A DNA stretch of 64,000 nt from Ancylostoma caninum (lineage: Eukaryota > Nematoda > Chromadorea > Rhabditida > Ancylostomatidae): positions 496,001-560,000 of the forward strand of contig JBAJFG010000190.1 in assembly GCA_037903475.1 (NCBI GenBank), in the 5' to 3' direction. The translations under genes and the position numbers were made by a program. The notes under the pieces are model-generated. The model saw only the letters and a program-made list of their open reading frames with translations, was not told where the DNA came from and made no database searches. Below are positions 23,540-36,200 of the stretch, one piece after another; positions within the stretch are counted from its first letter, which is position 1; the number at the start of each line of letters is the position of its first letter.

Positions 23540-23906
23540 CATTTGCATTGCCCCCCGCCACATTTATGTAAAAATCGACTCATTGAAAATATCCCGAGAA
23601 TGGGTAACTGGGCCGAAATTTTGAGTGTCCATCGAACTTTCAATCGTCCTCATCTCCTAACCCATGCTGGGAAGTCGCCTTTTTGTTCTTCATATAACAC
23701 CGACTTGGCGCCATCAGGTTTTCACTTGCTCCACTATTTTGCCTTCTGGCATAGCGACTTCTTTCAAAGAGGCACTCGTTCTTAGCTCGATAGATGGGAA
23801 CGGTCATCGATATCAACAGTGGATACATCTCGGACTTAGTTGTTGCATCAATTTCTTTGATCAGCGAACGCGCATTCATAGTTTTACACCCTGATAATAT
23901 TGGATC
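23540..23906 (+). pseudogene. Decayed mariner transposase, C-terminal part
   Basis: The frame 23543-23785 contains a decayed form of the mariner catalytic region: PFCSSYNTDLAPSGFHLL corresponds to the family's conserved pattern of SPDLAP followed by D-Y-H-L. The final catalytic aspartate is a glycine here. It is followed by CATTCATAGTTTTACACCCT, a mariner-like end, at 23872-23891. Upstream coding is not recoverable. Confidence 0.65.
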
Positions 23907-25093
23907 GAACGTTCGGTTTCCATTAAGTTAAATACTCCGATGTTTGCGAATCTGTACAGCTTGGATGAGTAATTGGAAAGGTTGTAGGGGTCTTGGTCTC
24001 AGGTATAGTCAGTTCACTTTCTCAGAATAAATCTCAAGAGGTTGTCAGCAGTCAAAGCTGGCTATAGAAAATGTCTTCGGCTGGACATTTCTAGAAAACT
24101 GAAGCACAACGTAGCTGTAACCAGCTCTCTCTGTTTTCTTGTGGTCATAGACGAAGAGGCTATCAGTTGTATAATGCGCAAACGCAGTGGTGTGCTAAAT
24201 AATCCATGCACAACCAACAAGTAGCATTCACTTGCTCTAGAATTCTCCGGACGTGTAGTGATGTTGAAGAGAAACAACTTGAGTCTGCATTTCAACTTAT
24301 GGCAGCCACTGGAATGTTCTCTTTGGTTTTTTTCTCAACGATGGATTTTTGTCTTGGTCTCCTTTAGTGATGAGAAGTTTTTGCAAATTTTGGATTAACC
24401 AGCTTGGAATAATCCACATAATCATGGTCATAATCGCATTGGATCTTTGTGCTTATCGCTGTATTCATGGTGATATCGAATGTCATTAATAAGTGCATCA
24501 CCCCTAGCCATTATATTCGAACCTTCATTTTTTATTTTTAAGCCTACCCTAATTCTTCCTTGGAAAATTTTTATAGAGGCGCATTCATGTAGGTTATTGA
24601 CCTGTATCCACGAATTCAGCTTTTGAAATTACCTGTTGCTTTTTGTATCAGGAAGCGGGTTACGCGGGAATATGTTCATTGAATCCAGGTCACCTCGACG
24701 ACTTTTGCTGTTTCTTGGTTTCTTTGCTTGCTTGATTATGGCGGGAAAAATCGTATTATATTTTTAGAACAACACGACCTAGCCATATTGTGTACTAAAA
24801 ATTACTGGCATGTTGAATGAGTTGGTCATTATTTTTCCATCGTCTATCTCATGGAATGGTGAAGCAATTTGCTTTCGGAATGAGTCCGCGCTTGAAAGTT
24901 ACGCTTTTTTTCTGTCGTTTTTGCTGACAATGATTACCATTGGGGATCAAAATTTGAGGGCCAAATAGATAAGGCGTCGATATCTCAATCGTAGCTTTAG
25001 TCTCGATTGGAAAGTTTTTGTGTGATTCTCACGGATTTCAAAATGCACAAATCCTAAATTTCCAGGAGGACTGGGATGGGCTTGTTTAGTATA

Positions 25094-26020
25094 CAGGGTG
25101 ACAACAAAGTCTTTGGCCAAATAGAATAAATTGCAAGACTGGGATCAGATGGGCAAGCAGTCTGGAAATCTACGTGGGCTATGTAGAATTCATGCGCTTT
25201 AAGAATCCACTCTTGGATTTCGGATATCTCTTCTGGCTTTTCCGTAGAGTTGACAAAACCATTGGCCACTGTAACGCACGAGAGCCGCAAGCTGGTCAAG
25301 AATTTATGACCCTGTTTTTTTGTTAGGTCTATGCTAGGGAAGCTGGTGTTTGAGCGAAAGTTAGCTCAACTTCTGTGCTTTAGGGACTACCATTCAGAAA
25401 TTCAGAGGTCTCCGTTTCAGGGAGACCTCTGAATTTCTGAATTTTTTTTATTAAGCAAATATGAGGATTTGGTGATATCGGGGACTGAAGATTCTGAACC
25501 AACTTTCTGTTGCTTTTTGTTTTGAAACTTGATGGAAAATTTTTGACAAAACCCCACCTTATTTCTGTCAGATGTGCTTAAGCCTAAGAAATAATATACC
25601 TCTCCGGATTTCGCTCTGCCCACTTTTGCCCTTTGTTTCGTGAATTTTAGTGGGAAAAAATAGATGTGGCGATCTATTGACCTTTTCCGGTTAATAAAAC
25701 GAGTTCACATACGGATCTCCCTAGGATAGAAATCTTCTACCCTCTCGAGTACTGTGCAGAAAATTGGTGAACTGGAGAGCCAATTAAAAGAAGTTCTTGG
25801 AAAAGATGTCACCGAGACTCTACTGCGGCCATTTCCATCTTTACCTGGTTTCATGTTTGCAGATCATGCAAGGTTCAAATAGAGCTATGGATTACGAAAT
25901 TTTGCATGTGTGTTCGAGACAATTGGGTTGTCAACGCGGATACAAAGCCATGGGATTCCAGACAAAGCGCAAGAAATAATTGCGGTAAAATCTTTGGCCA
26001 AAGACTTTGTTGTCACCCTG
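25094..26020. mobile_element. Mariner/Tc-type element with perfect 28-base inverted ends
   Basis: The ends read CAGGGTGACAACAAAGTCTT on into TGGCCAAA and are exact complements (25094-25121, 25993-26020). They are flanked by TA at 25092 and 26021. The interior is rearranged: on the minus strand CPSDPSLAIYSIW (about 25130-25170) resembles the nematode mariner SPDLNPLDYSIW block but directly abuts the end. On the plus strand 25767-25860 reads KIGELESQLKEVLGKDVTET. No intact transposase. Confidence 0.7.
25393..25441. repeat. Perfect 21-base-arm hairpin
   Basis: TTCAGAAATTCAGAGGTCTCC and its exact complement surround a 7-base loop (GTTTCAG, 25414-25420), followed by a T-run. It sits inside the mariner/Tc-type element. 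Confidence 0.85.
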
Positions 26021-26249
26021 TACATTTTCTTTCAGACCATCCTAGCCTTGTCATAGTGCTATCCTTCTTCTCACAAAACCGTTTCACAGTCGATTCTTTT
26101 TGTGGTATGTGCAACAAAGCTTCAGAGACCATTTTTGACAAAAACGACATAGGTAACCTGCATTGTTGTTTGACAAAAAGGATTTGTGAAGATTTCCGAG
26201 GAACTGCAGTCTTCCTTGCCAAACGAGAGTACGGGATAAGATTGAAGGA

Positions 26250-26490
26250 TTTAATAAGGGCAATTTATACTAGATACTTGCGTTCCAAGCGCGTGCGTCT
26301 GTGTAATGAGTTTTAGGCGCAATCGCAGCTCTGGCGGAAGTCAGACGCACGGGGCTGTTTGCGCTGACCGAATGCGTCTATTTATACACTTTCATATTGG
26401 TTCTTATATTTTTTTCACTTTGGCCGGTCTCTTTGGAAAATCTTTTGCAAGCAGATGCGTGCGTCTGACGCAGCACTTACGTGCATCTTG
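26250..26490. repeat. Copy of dispersed TCTGACGCA repeat family
   Basis: Shares TTTATACTAGATACTTGCG, GTCAGACGCA and ATGGAAAATC-like plus GCAAGCAGATGC blocks with repeats near 2.2-2.6, 3.9-4.2 and 12.3-12.5 kb. Boundaries are not defined. Confidence 0.5.
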
Positions 26491-26599
26491 TCTAAATTTC
26501 CTTATAGTCGGTCTGAACGTTTCCTCTGCTTGCTATGACGTGAGACAAAACGTACCTTATTTGCTTGAAGAGTTTGTCTAGGAAGTTTTCGTGTGTAGT

Positions 26600-29500
26600 T
26601 TACAGCCTTAAAGGAAATAATTATGAATCCCTTTATGATCGAGCCCTGCAGCATTTGGATTTTGAGGCTTCACTGCACGGGAATATTTTTTGGTAAGAAA
26701 ATACCTGATGCTATCATATCGCACTCGTCTGAACAAAAGGATCACTAGCAAGGTGCAAGGAACAATTTTCTAACCAGTTTTTACTGATAGATACTACTGT
26801 TATATGCGAACAAAAAAAAAGGTGGGAATAAGTGACCTATCCTATCAGCATTGCCTTTCTGAATTCTAGGTAAGAAGCGTGGAAGTGCTTTGTTATTGTT
26901 GGGAAATGTAGACCTTACCACCAGCTTTGCGCATCTCTTTCAAAGGAAAACCAAGATATCCTTGAAGGCTCCCATTGTAGCTGACACTTTCCCGGAAGCA
27001 ACGCAAAAGCCAACCCCAATGATTGTGGCGAAGTTCTATCGTTCTATCCGTGCCTTTGTTTTTTGAAACTCAGACAGTCCTAGAATGAGGTGTTTACGAC
27101 AATCAGTTACCGATAGAATTGGCGATCAGAGTTTTTGCTATCGCTCCCATGAAAGTGGGCGCGGCTTCTACGGTAACGACGACCTTTTACAGTGGTGGTT
27201 GTGGTCGGTTTCTCATGTGTTCGTCTGAGGTGCAAGAGTATATTTGGTCGACATCTTGGCAGTGAATCGTCAGATCGTATCTGAGATTTGACGGTTTCGC
27301 GTTGAGTGTCGCCTAAAAACGAAGCAAGGTCACTTTTTACCACTAAACATCGTTGATTCGATAATAGCCGCAGTGCGAGAGTTTGAGAGATACAATATCA
27401 AGACTTTCGTCAAGTCATTTTGTTTCTTTAAGGTGAAAATAAGAAGTCTCAGGATAACGTGGATGTTGAAACTGGTAATCCGTTATCCATACTTTTGTGA
27501 ATGAATATGTGTGCAAATGTTTGACTGACTTGGATACATCCGGTTTCAGGAAGTTGAAAAAGTGTGGATATTTGTTCAGGTTTCCGTTGTTACTAAATAG
27601 TATCCTTGCTACTGCATTCATCTAAGGTCTGCTGTTTTCACGTACAGGTTTATTTTAGGAATAGATGAGGAATACATTCAAAGATATTTGCTATATACTT
27701 CGGCCATAATACGTTTTTGAGGCGGACAATCTACTGGCTACAGCAAAAATGTTCCTTGAACTATGATTTGCAAATGCTGATGAGATTCCAATGCAATTGT
27801 TTCTCTAGAGTGTTGAAATTCCTTCATACCCTCAATTTTCCTCAGTAGTCGAAGCATACAAGGTATAACAGTTTACGAAGATTCGCCCTGTAAAAAATAT
27901 ATCTTTAAACTATAAAAGAATTATCCCTGTTTAAGACATTTCTCACATGTAGAGATTAGTCAATTCCTGTTTTGAATTTAGCGAAATGCCCCCCCCCCCC
28001 ATCTCCCCTCAACCCTTTGAAGGATATTTCTCGAAGTGGCGACTGCGGTCGCACTGGTAAGGAGCAGCTCCACTCCGAGAATGAACGTGTTGAATGGAGC
28101 CATTTTGTGAAAAATTCTACAAAATTGCTTCATTGAATTTTTTTTTTGAAATCTTATAAAGACAGCTGCATAAAATAATTCAAAATTTTGTGTTTGTTTG
28201 TCATCAGTTCTTGTTTTGATTATTTTTCTACATATTCGCTGTCAAAATTTATAGAACAAACTTCTAGTAGCGTTTAGTTTTCTTTTTTCAAATGTGTAAC
28301 ATCTTCATTTTTTCTTCTTCTAGATGGTGGCCTAGGGCTGGAGATTGAGACCCCGCCTGTCCCAGGATTCTCCCACTTCGCAATCGCCACTGCGTTATTT
28401 TCACATTTTGTATTACTAATTACTCCTTAAGTAACTTTGATTTGCTTCAAATAGTACTGTAATTGTTGGGCTAGAATCTCAACTTTGCCAATTTTTATAC
28501 GATCTTTTGTATTTTCTCAGTGTTGCAACTGTTGCATCTACAATTTTTCCCGTATTACCTGTTTAATCTTCCGTTTTAAGCACAAACCTTCGTTTTTTCT
28601 CTTTTTTCACTATATTCTATTTTTCATTCCTTGAGCTTCCTTCGGTTCTCTTCACTATTGCCGATGATAGGTACCTCACACATGTCCAAATAAATGACGG
28701 GATGATCGGGGTAATGCTCTAAATTTGCTACAGTTTTTCTCCCGCAAAGAACCCCATTTTGACATATCATTTGTAAATACGATTTGAGAATGACAGAAGA
28801 TTTGTAACCTCCGTGCGTATGCAGATGATGTTTCCTTTCGCTTAAATCCCTATTTTCGGAATGGTCGTCGCGTAAGCTCATAGGCTTTGCTTGCAGATTA
28901 AGAATTTCGCCAAATGATGTGCTTTTCGATCCTAATCTTCTCGAGATTTAGCTAGCATCTTGTCTCCATCATAGACAAAAATCACAGAGATTGAGATCTT
29001 ATTTGCGATCACTTCTCATGCTTTCGTTTAGATCGGTTTTGGAAAGCGGTCTGTACCTTTTTCTCTAGAAGTTGCTTCCTGAATAACTGTAGGAAGAATC
29101 AAAGAATTTATTAAAGCTTAATAGGATTCCTGACTGCTTAGATGGCCTGGAACTTTCCTAGTCTGGAGTGCTTCAGGGGTTTGGAGGTAAAAAGATTTCT
29201 TCTGAGCTCCGTCATCCCTATGCAAGAACGGAGAGGGGGGGAGTGCTTGGATCGGCTTTAGCAGAATCCTAACATGTTTTTTTAACTAGCATATCTGGAT
29301 AGGCCGACATTATGCTAGTAGAATGGTTGAATAACCTCATTTCGAAAAAGCGCGCCTATGCGAAAAGTTGTAATTTTGTGGAGCTAAAGAGCTATTAAAA
29401 TCCAGAAGTGGAAATTTTGACAGACCATCCAGGCTAAAGTATTCCTCACTTCGACGACTTTGACTAACATGCTCACTACTAGAAGCCGGATATTCACGAA

Positions 29501-29600
29501 TTCATGGGATTCCTTGAATTTCAAATGATGTTCTCCGTGAAATCGGGAGCGTTGTGCGAGAATCTCCCGATGGGCAGCAACAGCACACCGATCTCTTTGT
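26600..29600. other. No confident gene
   Basis: Two minus-strand frames look somewhat protein-like: 28624-28881 (an 85-codon frame containing HYPDHPVIYLDMCEVPIIG) and 27107-27343 (basic C-terminus HFHGSDSKNSDRQFYR). Neither has splice or family support. A C-run and CAGTGGCGA-like ends at 28.0-28.4 kb hint at another hAT-like MITE. Confidence 0.35.
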
Positions 29601-29639
29601 GGAAATGGTGAGGCAGTGGACGAGAGCCCGTGTATTGCA

Positions 29640-29830
29640 ATAGAAAAGCCGCCGGCAATCGATTTCATTGGCAATGCGAAGCGGTCATGTATGGTGGGCG
29701 GGACATGGCCCGCCCCGCACGTCCGCGCAGGACCCGCCCAATGCCGGCCGACTGCCTTGTCTGTGCAGCCGGCAGCCAGCCAGCCGCCGAGGCTCGCAAC
29801 CCTCTCCGTATTCTCCTCTGATCTGCACGT
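29640..29830 (+). promoter_or_regulatory. GC-rich, CpG-rich island upstream of the NCBP3-like gene
   Basis: Markedly GC-rich against the AT-rich surroundings, with GGGCGGGACATGGCCCGCCC (an imperfect palindrome holding two GC boxes) and many CpG. It lies about 400 bases before the ATG at 30244. Promoter function is inferred from composition and position only. Confidence 0.35.
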
Positions 29831-30243
29831 CTCTGAGAGTTCCGTCCATTATAGAAGAACTACATGAACTACGCTTTTCCTCATGGATTGGAGCCATTCT
29901 CGGATTTTCGAGCAGTTCGCGCCGTTCCTTGATCTTCTGGAAAAGTTCCTACTTCTGCGGCTTCTAGAGCTTCCAGACATCCCAGCAGGCCCCGGTTCAC
30001 TGAGTCAGCAGTTATGAAATCAATGTGTTCGGACGATCAGAACGCTAGCATTCTGTGTGTGTTGTCACAAACCCGGTGTGTGCCCGCTTGGCCTTTCCTC
30101 TTTGTGTCCAGATGTTGCCACATACGCACACACGCTCGTGATTGTTCACGGCTCGGCGTCCCGTCGATTTAATTGGAATCGATCCCCGACTCGAGAAGTG
30201 ACCTAATTTGAGCTTTTTTCCTCTCCGTATTTGACGAACCCGA

Positions 30244-30297
30244 ATGAGCACCGTCTCGCCGCCTGAACCTTTCGTCTCAACCTCTGTGCCAGGGCAG
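30244..30297 (+). CDS. ncbp3: NCBP3-like gene, first exon (promoter-proximal form)
   Basis: ATG at 30244 opens MSTVSPPEPFVSTSVPGQ and ends at a strong GTGAGC in phase 0, downstream of the GC-rich island. It joins in frame to 30631. The exon at 15588 is an alternative first exon with the same exit phase. Confidence 0.5.
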
Positions 30298-33200
30298 GTG
30301 AGCAAAGTTTCAGGTGTGCGAGCGGTCTCGCACGATCCGTTCTTGTGCATCAGACTTCCAGTCCGCTCTTTCGGCTGCTCTCTTTCTTCGCTGGCAAATT
30401 ACTTCTTCTGGAATTCGCCAAATGCTCCGGAATTCTATCCAATATATGCTGCGCTTGTTAGCGGCTTAGCACTAATGAAGGTGTATAATTTGCTTGTTAA
30501 TGCGTGGTGCATAAGACGTAATTTCTGCTGGTTTAAGTAAATGCAATGAAGAAGGTATGTGCTGTATTTTTATCTCCTTGAGATAGAAACCTGTTGTTTG
30601 TGAATATCTAAAATTTCTTTTTTTTTTCAGTCGACTGAGCCTGAAGATGACCGAGCTTCGGAAAAGATCTTCGGTATAGCGCGTCGCCCAGTTGCTCAGG
30701 TATTCTTTATTCGTTCCTGGTGGTTTCAGGTTGTTCGCGTGGCTAGGGAGGGGAAAAAGAGAATTATGCCATATTGGTTTATGTTTTGTTAGGAATGTAC
30801 TAATAACCTATTACTTGGTTACATTTCTTTTACTCTTTAAGACTTCAACAGATACGGCAATCCCAGAGCTTCCGAGTTTCCTGTACGATGTTTTATTTCT
30901 TATATTTTCTAATTAACTTACCAAGTCTTTGCTCCATATATCGGGGTTTTCTGTGGATGATATTCATTCCCGGATGTGTAGTATTTATTTTAGAAGCTGC
31001 ATGTATTAGGTGATATCTTGGGTACTGCCCTGGGAGAGTAAATTCGTCCCAACGCAAAGAATTCACCAGTCCTTACTAAGCGTTTAGCTAGACCTTTGCT
31101 TAGAAACTGCTCAGCTGGTCATATGTGATAGCTCAGAGTTTTTCGCTTTATAATAGAAGTAATGTTTTGCCCGTAGCTAAATTTATACATAGAAAAATGG
31201 TTTATTTCCTCTAGGCTTACTGAAGCTTCCTAATGCTGCTTTACTTTCCGCTGTCTTCTAAACAGGAGATTTCCATGTGAAGTACTTAGGAAAGTCATTA
31301 TATGTAGCATATCACTACAGTACATGAAGTATTTATTGAATAACTACATGAATGAGCGCAATTCGAGCTCCATTACTGTTCTCGCGTTGGCTGTGTGTCG
31401 ATGCTGTCGTGCACTCTGGCTACTGCTGGAAGTGGAATGGCGTGAGCGGTTATAAATTAGTGTCCGCTTGGACGCTGCCGGGCTTTTCTGTGTTTATATA
31501 TTCAGCGCCAAACATTCACTGGTTGTTCGGATGCGCTTGGGAAGAGACGTCTGCAGCTGCGTGGAAAACGAGAGGGATGTGTCCTGAAATTGGCGTGGGG
31601 CTGTATCCAGAAATTGGGATTGCGTGATTTTTCCAAAATTGCAGGTTTGAAGGGAAGGGTTGCGAGTTAGGCAGTGGGAGGGAGATTTTTTTGCCCTTTT
31701 CGGGACGGAGTGGACAGAGCTTCAGAAGGAATCTTTTGATCACAAGGGTGTTCTAGTCGAATGTAGATTGGAAGATTCTGGAAGTAACATGGCATACGTA
31801 CACTTGTTAGATGTGATTACTGGAGATACTTCTGATTTTTGTTTTTAAACACCTTTGCACCCGAAACTTTTATACTGTTCTGCCTATGTATAGGCTGTAA
31901 ATGTTTTTTATAAATAACAGCTGACCTGAATCCTAGTCCTATGACAAAAATCGCTAACGAAATTCAAGGCGCGCCTAATAAACCCATGCTAGGTCCTCTC
32001 ATGACCCCAAAAATGATAAAAAATTTCTGATGTGAAGAAAGAAAATTTAGTTCATGCTTAGCTATTTCTTCTAGGAATTTTTCTCACGTGGGTTTCTAGT
32101 CCGGGTACTAAGGATGGCATGCTTTGTCAGCTTGTTTCTCTGCAGATGCATGGCAATTTGCGAACGTACTTTGCTTGACCTTATCGTACTTTGCCCTGTC
32201 CTTTTACAGAAACTTCTGGGTTTCAGAGTTCTTCAGAGGAGTGTAGGGAGGATTGAGTAACACATCATATATTCTAGACTTGGAATAAGTTGTTAAAATT
32301 TGAGTATCGGAAGAAGAGAATGCGATAGTGTCCGGGATGAAAAATTGGACGAGCTATAGTTTAGGGCTGTCATTTCTTCCAATATTCCAATAGATTCTTA
32401 ATTCGTGAGCCAAACAAACTGTAATAATTTGGTTTTTTTTCTGGACAGCAGAATGTTCATGCTAAGAAGATCCCAAGTCTGAGCTGACTTTCACACCTTT
32501 TCTCGAAATTATTCTCTTTATTTACCAAAAGTTGTTGGTTTTGGTGATTTTACTTTACTAATCTCGGTGTTGCTACATCAGTTAACTAGTAAAGGCATAA
32601 TAACGCTCTTCATGCATTATGTGTACTGAGTATATTCAGAAAAGAAAACGAACGTTTACGGTTTTCTAATTAATTTGATCAGTGGTTTTGGAACCGATTC
32701 TAAAGGTGTAAATATATATTAGACAAAGGGAATGTCCTCCATCGCACCATACATTTCTGCCTGGGCTGCATTACTTCTCCTTTACCGAATTTTCGAATTT
32801 CCGGCTAATTCGAAGCCAAATAATCGAATTTATGTAGTATTTACTATTTAACAAATGTGTTGAAGAGCATAATCGACATTTTAGCGCGGTTGGATCTATG
32901 GTTTCTACTGAAAGCGATACATTTATCATGTATGGCGCTTCGTCGTTTTGTTTTTCTGGCTTCGTAGAAACGCGATATCTGCAGCAGTGCCAGGCTCTGC
33001 CGAGTTGCATGCCATCCTCGTCGCGGAAAAAAGCAGGAGTTTCGTGAAAATTCTATGGCAGTGCTGCGACAATTTGGTGCATTTTGAAAGTAATCAATCT
33101 CCATTAGTGAGTGCTGTTCGCATCGCTGGGTCGGCTAATTGCTACAGGTCCTCACGCATCGGTTTACATGTGTGTATGGCCTGTTTGCCTCGGCTGCGTA

Positions 33201-36200
33201 GTGTCATCCTGCATTGTTACTGGACATTCATGGATCCTGAATTTGGGGAGGTGTTGCAGAGGAGTAGAGGAGAGGCCTGCTTTTATTAGGGTAGTCCAGC
33301 TTTTTGAGGAATCAATTTAAGATTTTGCAATATCCAGCTTCATGGATCGCTTCCTGCCGTTCCGAATCCGACCCCATCCCCTAAAATAAATGTCACCATG
33401 ATGGTAGAAGACGAAATTGTTGTCGACTAGATACGATGTAGTTGGTGAGAGGGAGATCTCCAAAGATAATGAGGGTGTGCGCGTGTGCGTGTGCGGTGAT
33501 GCATTGATCTGCCGTGGCTGCGGGTTAATATCGTGAAATTGCGCTCCACCATGGTTTAATAGGGACAGCATGGCAGAGGAGAAGAGAGCAGGCTGGCGGT
33601 TCTTCCCCCATAATTGACAGAGCCTTGTGTGGATGATTTTGACGAGAATCCTGGCAGAATCCTAGGCTATGCAGTTAATTGGGGTAGTTGCAAGATGAAT
33701 CTGTCTGCTGAAGGACTGATGAATGATGCGGATTCCTGGTCATGTCTAAAATTTCTGGGAGCAGACCAGACAAACAAAGAAACGCTCGGGAAGACATGGG
33801 CAGATTCTGAAAACAATGCATGAAGTCAGTAAGATCAGTAAGACATAAAGGAAATGAAAAGTTAGTGAATTTTGAGTGGTGTATAAAGTCAATGTATGTC
33901 AAGGTTGATGAAATGTGAAGTGAAAGAAATTTTAAGTGAAGAAATTTGTATTACTGATGAGCACAGTCAAAACTCCTACTTCAACCTTAATAGTCAAGGT
34001 TTTAACAAAATGGAAGGTTAGTGTGGTTAAGAGTAAATCCCCTCTCTATCATATCTTCATTGCTGGTAGTTCCTCTCTTGTATCAATAATTTGTTTGGGA
34101 AAGAAAGATATTTTCAGCTCCTACAAGATGTATTTTCTTTAGACAGTATTCAACTGGACCTTAATCTGTATATATAAGTTTATATGTACGTATATGTGTA
34201 ATTATGTAAAGAATAGAAATCGCGTAGGTTGGACCAATTTTTGCACGCACATCTATTACGTGCCGGCGGAGGTTATAGGCCACTTTTAGCCGGAAACTAT
34301 CCATTGATTTGTCGATTCTATTGATTTTTCGTTATTTTTGCTCGAGGGTTGGTGGGGACATGTCTACTTGGGTTTCTCAACACGCTGAACACGAATATGA
34401 CAATCATTTTGTACAAAATATCGATTTAACGATTTTATTGATTTTTCGCTATGCTACCCCATGGGGCGGTGAAGACATGTCTCCTCGATGCACTGTGTAT
34501 GGACATGACAACCATTTTGTATGAATATTTTCTAATCCTTCCAGGTTCTGAAGGAGATGTAACTAAAACGTGAACCCATAAACAATTTTATAAATTTTAT
34601 GCCCCCCCCCCCCAAATACACTGATTAAAGCTGTATGTATGTAAGTACCGTCTGTCGGAAACGACGAGCCCGTCCACTGGATCGAGAGGCGGCGCGGCCG
34701 GGACGTGTGCTGGTAGCTGCCAAGTCGCCCACGTTACAGTCAGATCATTGGTCGATACCATGAAGATAACGATGAAACGTGATAGGCAGATTAGAGGTGA
34801 TTACGTGAAGTGCTGACAAGCATGGCCACCTCTCGATCCTCGCGTGCGTGGGCGGGTTCGTTGTTTTCAGACAGACTGTAATTACTGCTATGAAAGACTC
34901 CGAGGGCTAAAGTTCTTTAGATCTGTTCGGGATGCTCTGATTATTATCTGTACAAAATCGGTCAGATTTTCCGCTTGACTTAGTTCATGCGGGGACTGAG
35001 ATGAGTAAACGTTACCTTCTAATCCATGCACTCATCAGTTTCATGGACTTAGAAATGTATTTGTTATTTGGTAATTGACCGGACCGAGTACGGCATGCCT
35101 AAACGTGTTTTAGGAGTTCATTCAAATAATTTCAAATAAGCTGCAATTCCTACTCTGGAACTAAAAATATAGCAAATAATTTTTTTTGCCCGTCAGAATT
35201 ACGTCAAAATATGCAGTGAGGGTCATATTTCTTGGGAGCCATTTCCGCATGTTGTTATTCCAGATAGCGAAGGGCTGGTTGTTGAGTGGATGGGTTAGTT
35301 ACCTCCCATTCCCGTGGCCTCTTGTAGGGAACGAAAACAAAATAGCAGGAATCGTGTTGACTGGACGTTACTCGTCCCTCAATGGAGGATGGAAACCAAC
35401 GTGGTGTTTAGATTAAGCAAAGCACAATGACTATCTGTTCACTAGAGCCATCTTGACCCATGAAAAACCTAGCCAGTATCGTGGGTTAGCGTTGCGTGGT
35501 GGGAAAAACCGCTGCAGTCTTTCACATGCCTGACGTTTCGATCCTTGCCTTGGCCTAACCAAGATTTCTATTGTTTTGAGGCTGATAAGATGGCACCAGA
35601 TTAATCCTGGGAGGGTGAAAAGCTGATAGGTAAACGGCTTTTGTTTCTGAAAGATTGGTTGGCTTACTTAAAATCTTCTGGGATTGGAATTGAAAGTTGA
35701 ATTCGTGGACATCGTATTTTCCGATATTTCTTAGCTGCACATGAAGAATATTTCTTGTTTGATGGCAACTTTATTTGCTAAAGAGGGTTTATTATCAGTT
35801 TTAGGGGTCACTCGCAAGCTAACCGCACCTTTTTGTTTATATCCTCCCATTAGAAACGGTACATGAAAAATGCGATGAGAAAAATTAGGAGTTTCCATGT
35901 TTCTACCCCTCTTTGTTATTCATCCATTTATTCACATTCTGTACTGAAATTCGTTATTTACGTTTAATTATTCAAAACTTTCTCGATGAAATAGCCTTTT
36001 CGAGAAAGTACCCATGAGAATTACTGTTCTCGATATCTCGAAGTACAGTATTCCGGGAATTGAAGGAGCAAAATTCATGCACAATGCAGAAATTCGCGGA
36101 AGCAGCAGAAAATCCAAATCATTGTATTTTTTCCTACATCTGGATGGGTGTTTCTCGCGAATATCCATCGGTCACGCCACGGACGGGGAATGGATAGCCG

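Noticed and set aside
28034..28395. Possible third hAT-like MITE
   Set aside because: Only about 14 bases of the ends resemble each other (GTGGCGACTGCGG / CGCAATCGCCAC), and no target duplication was found.
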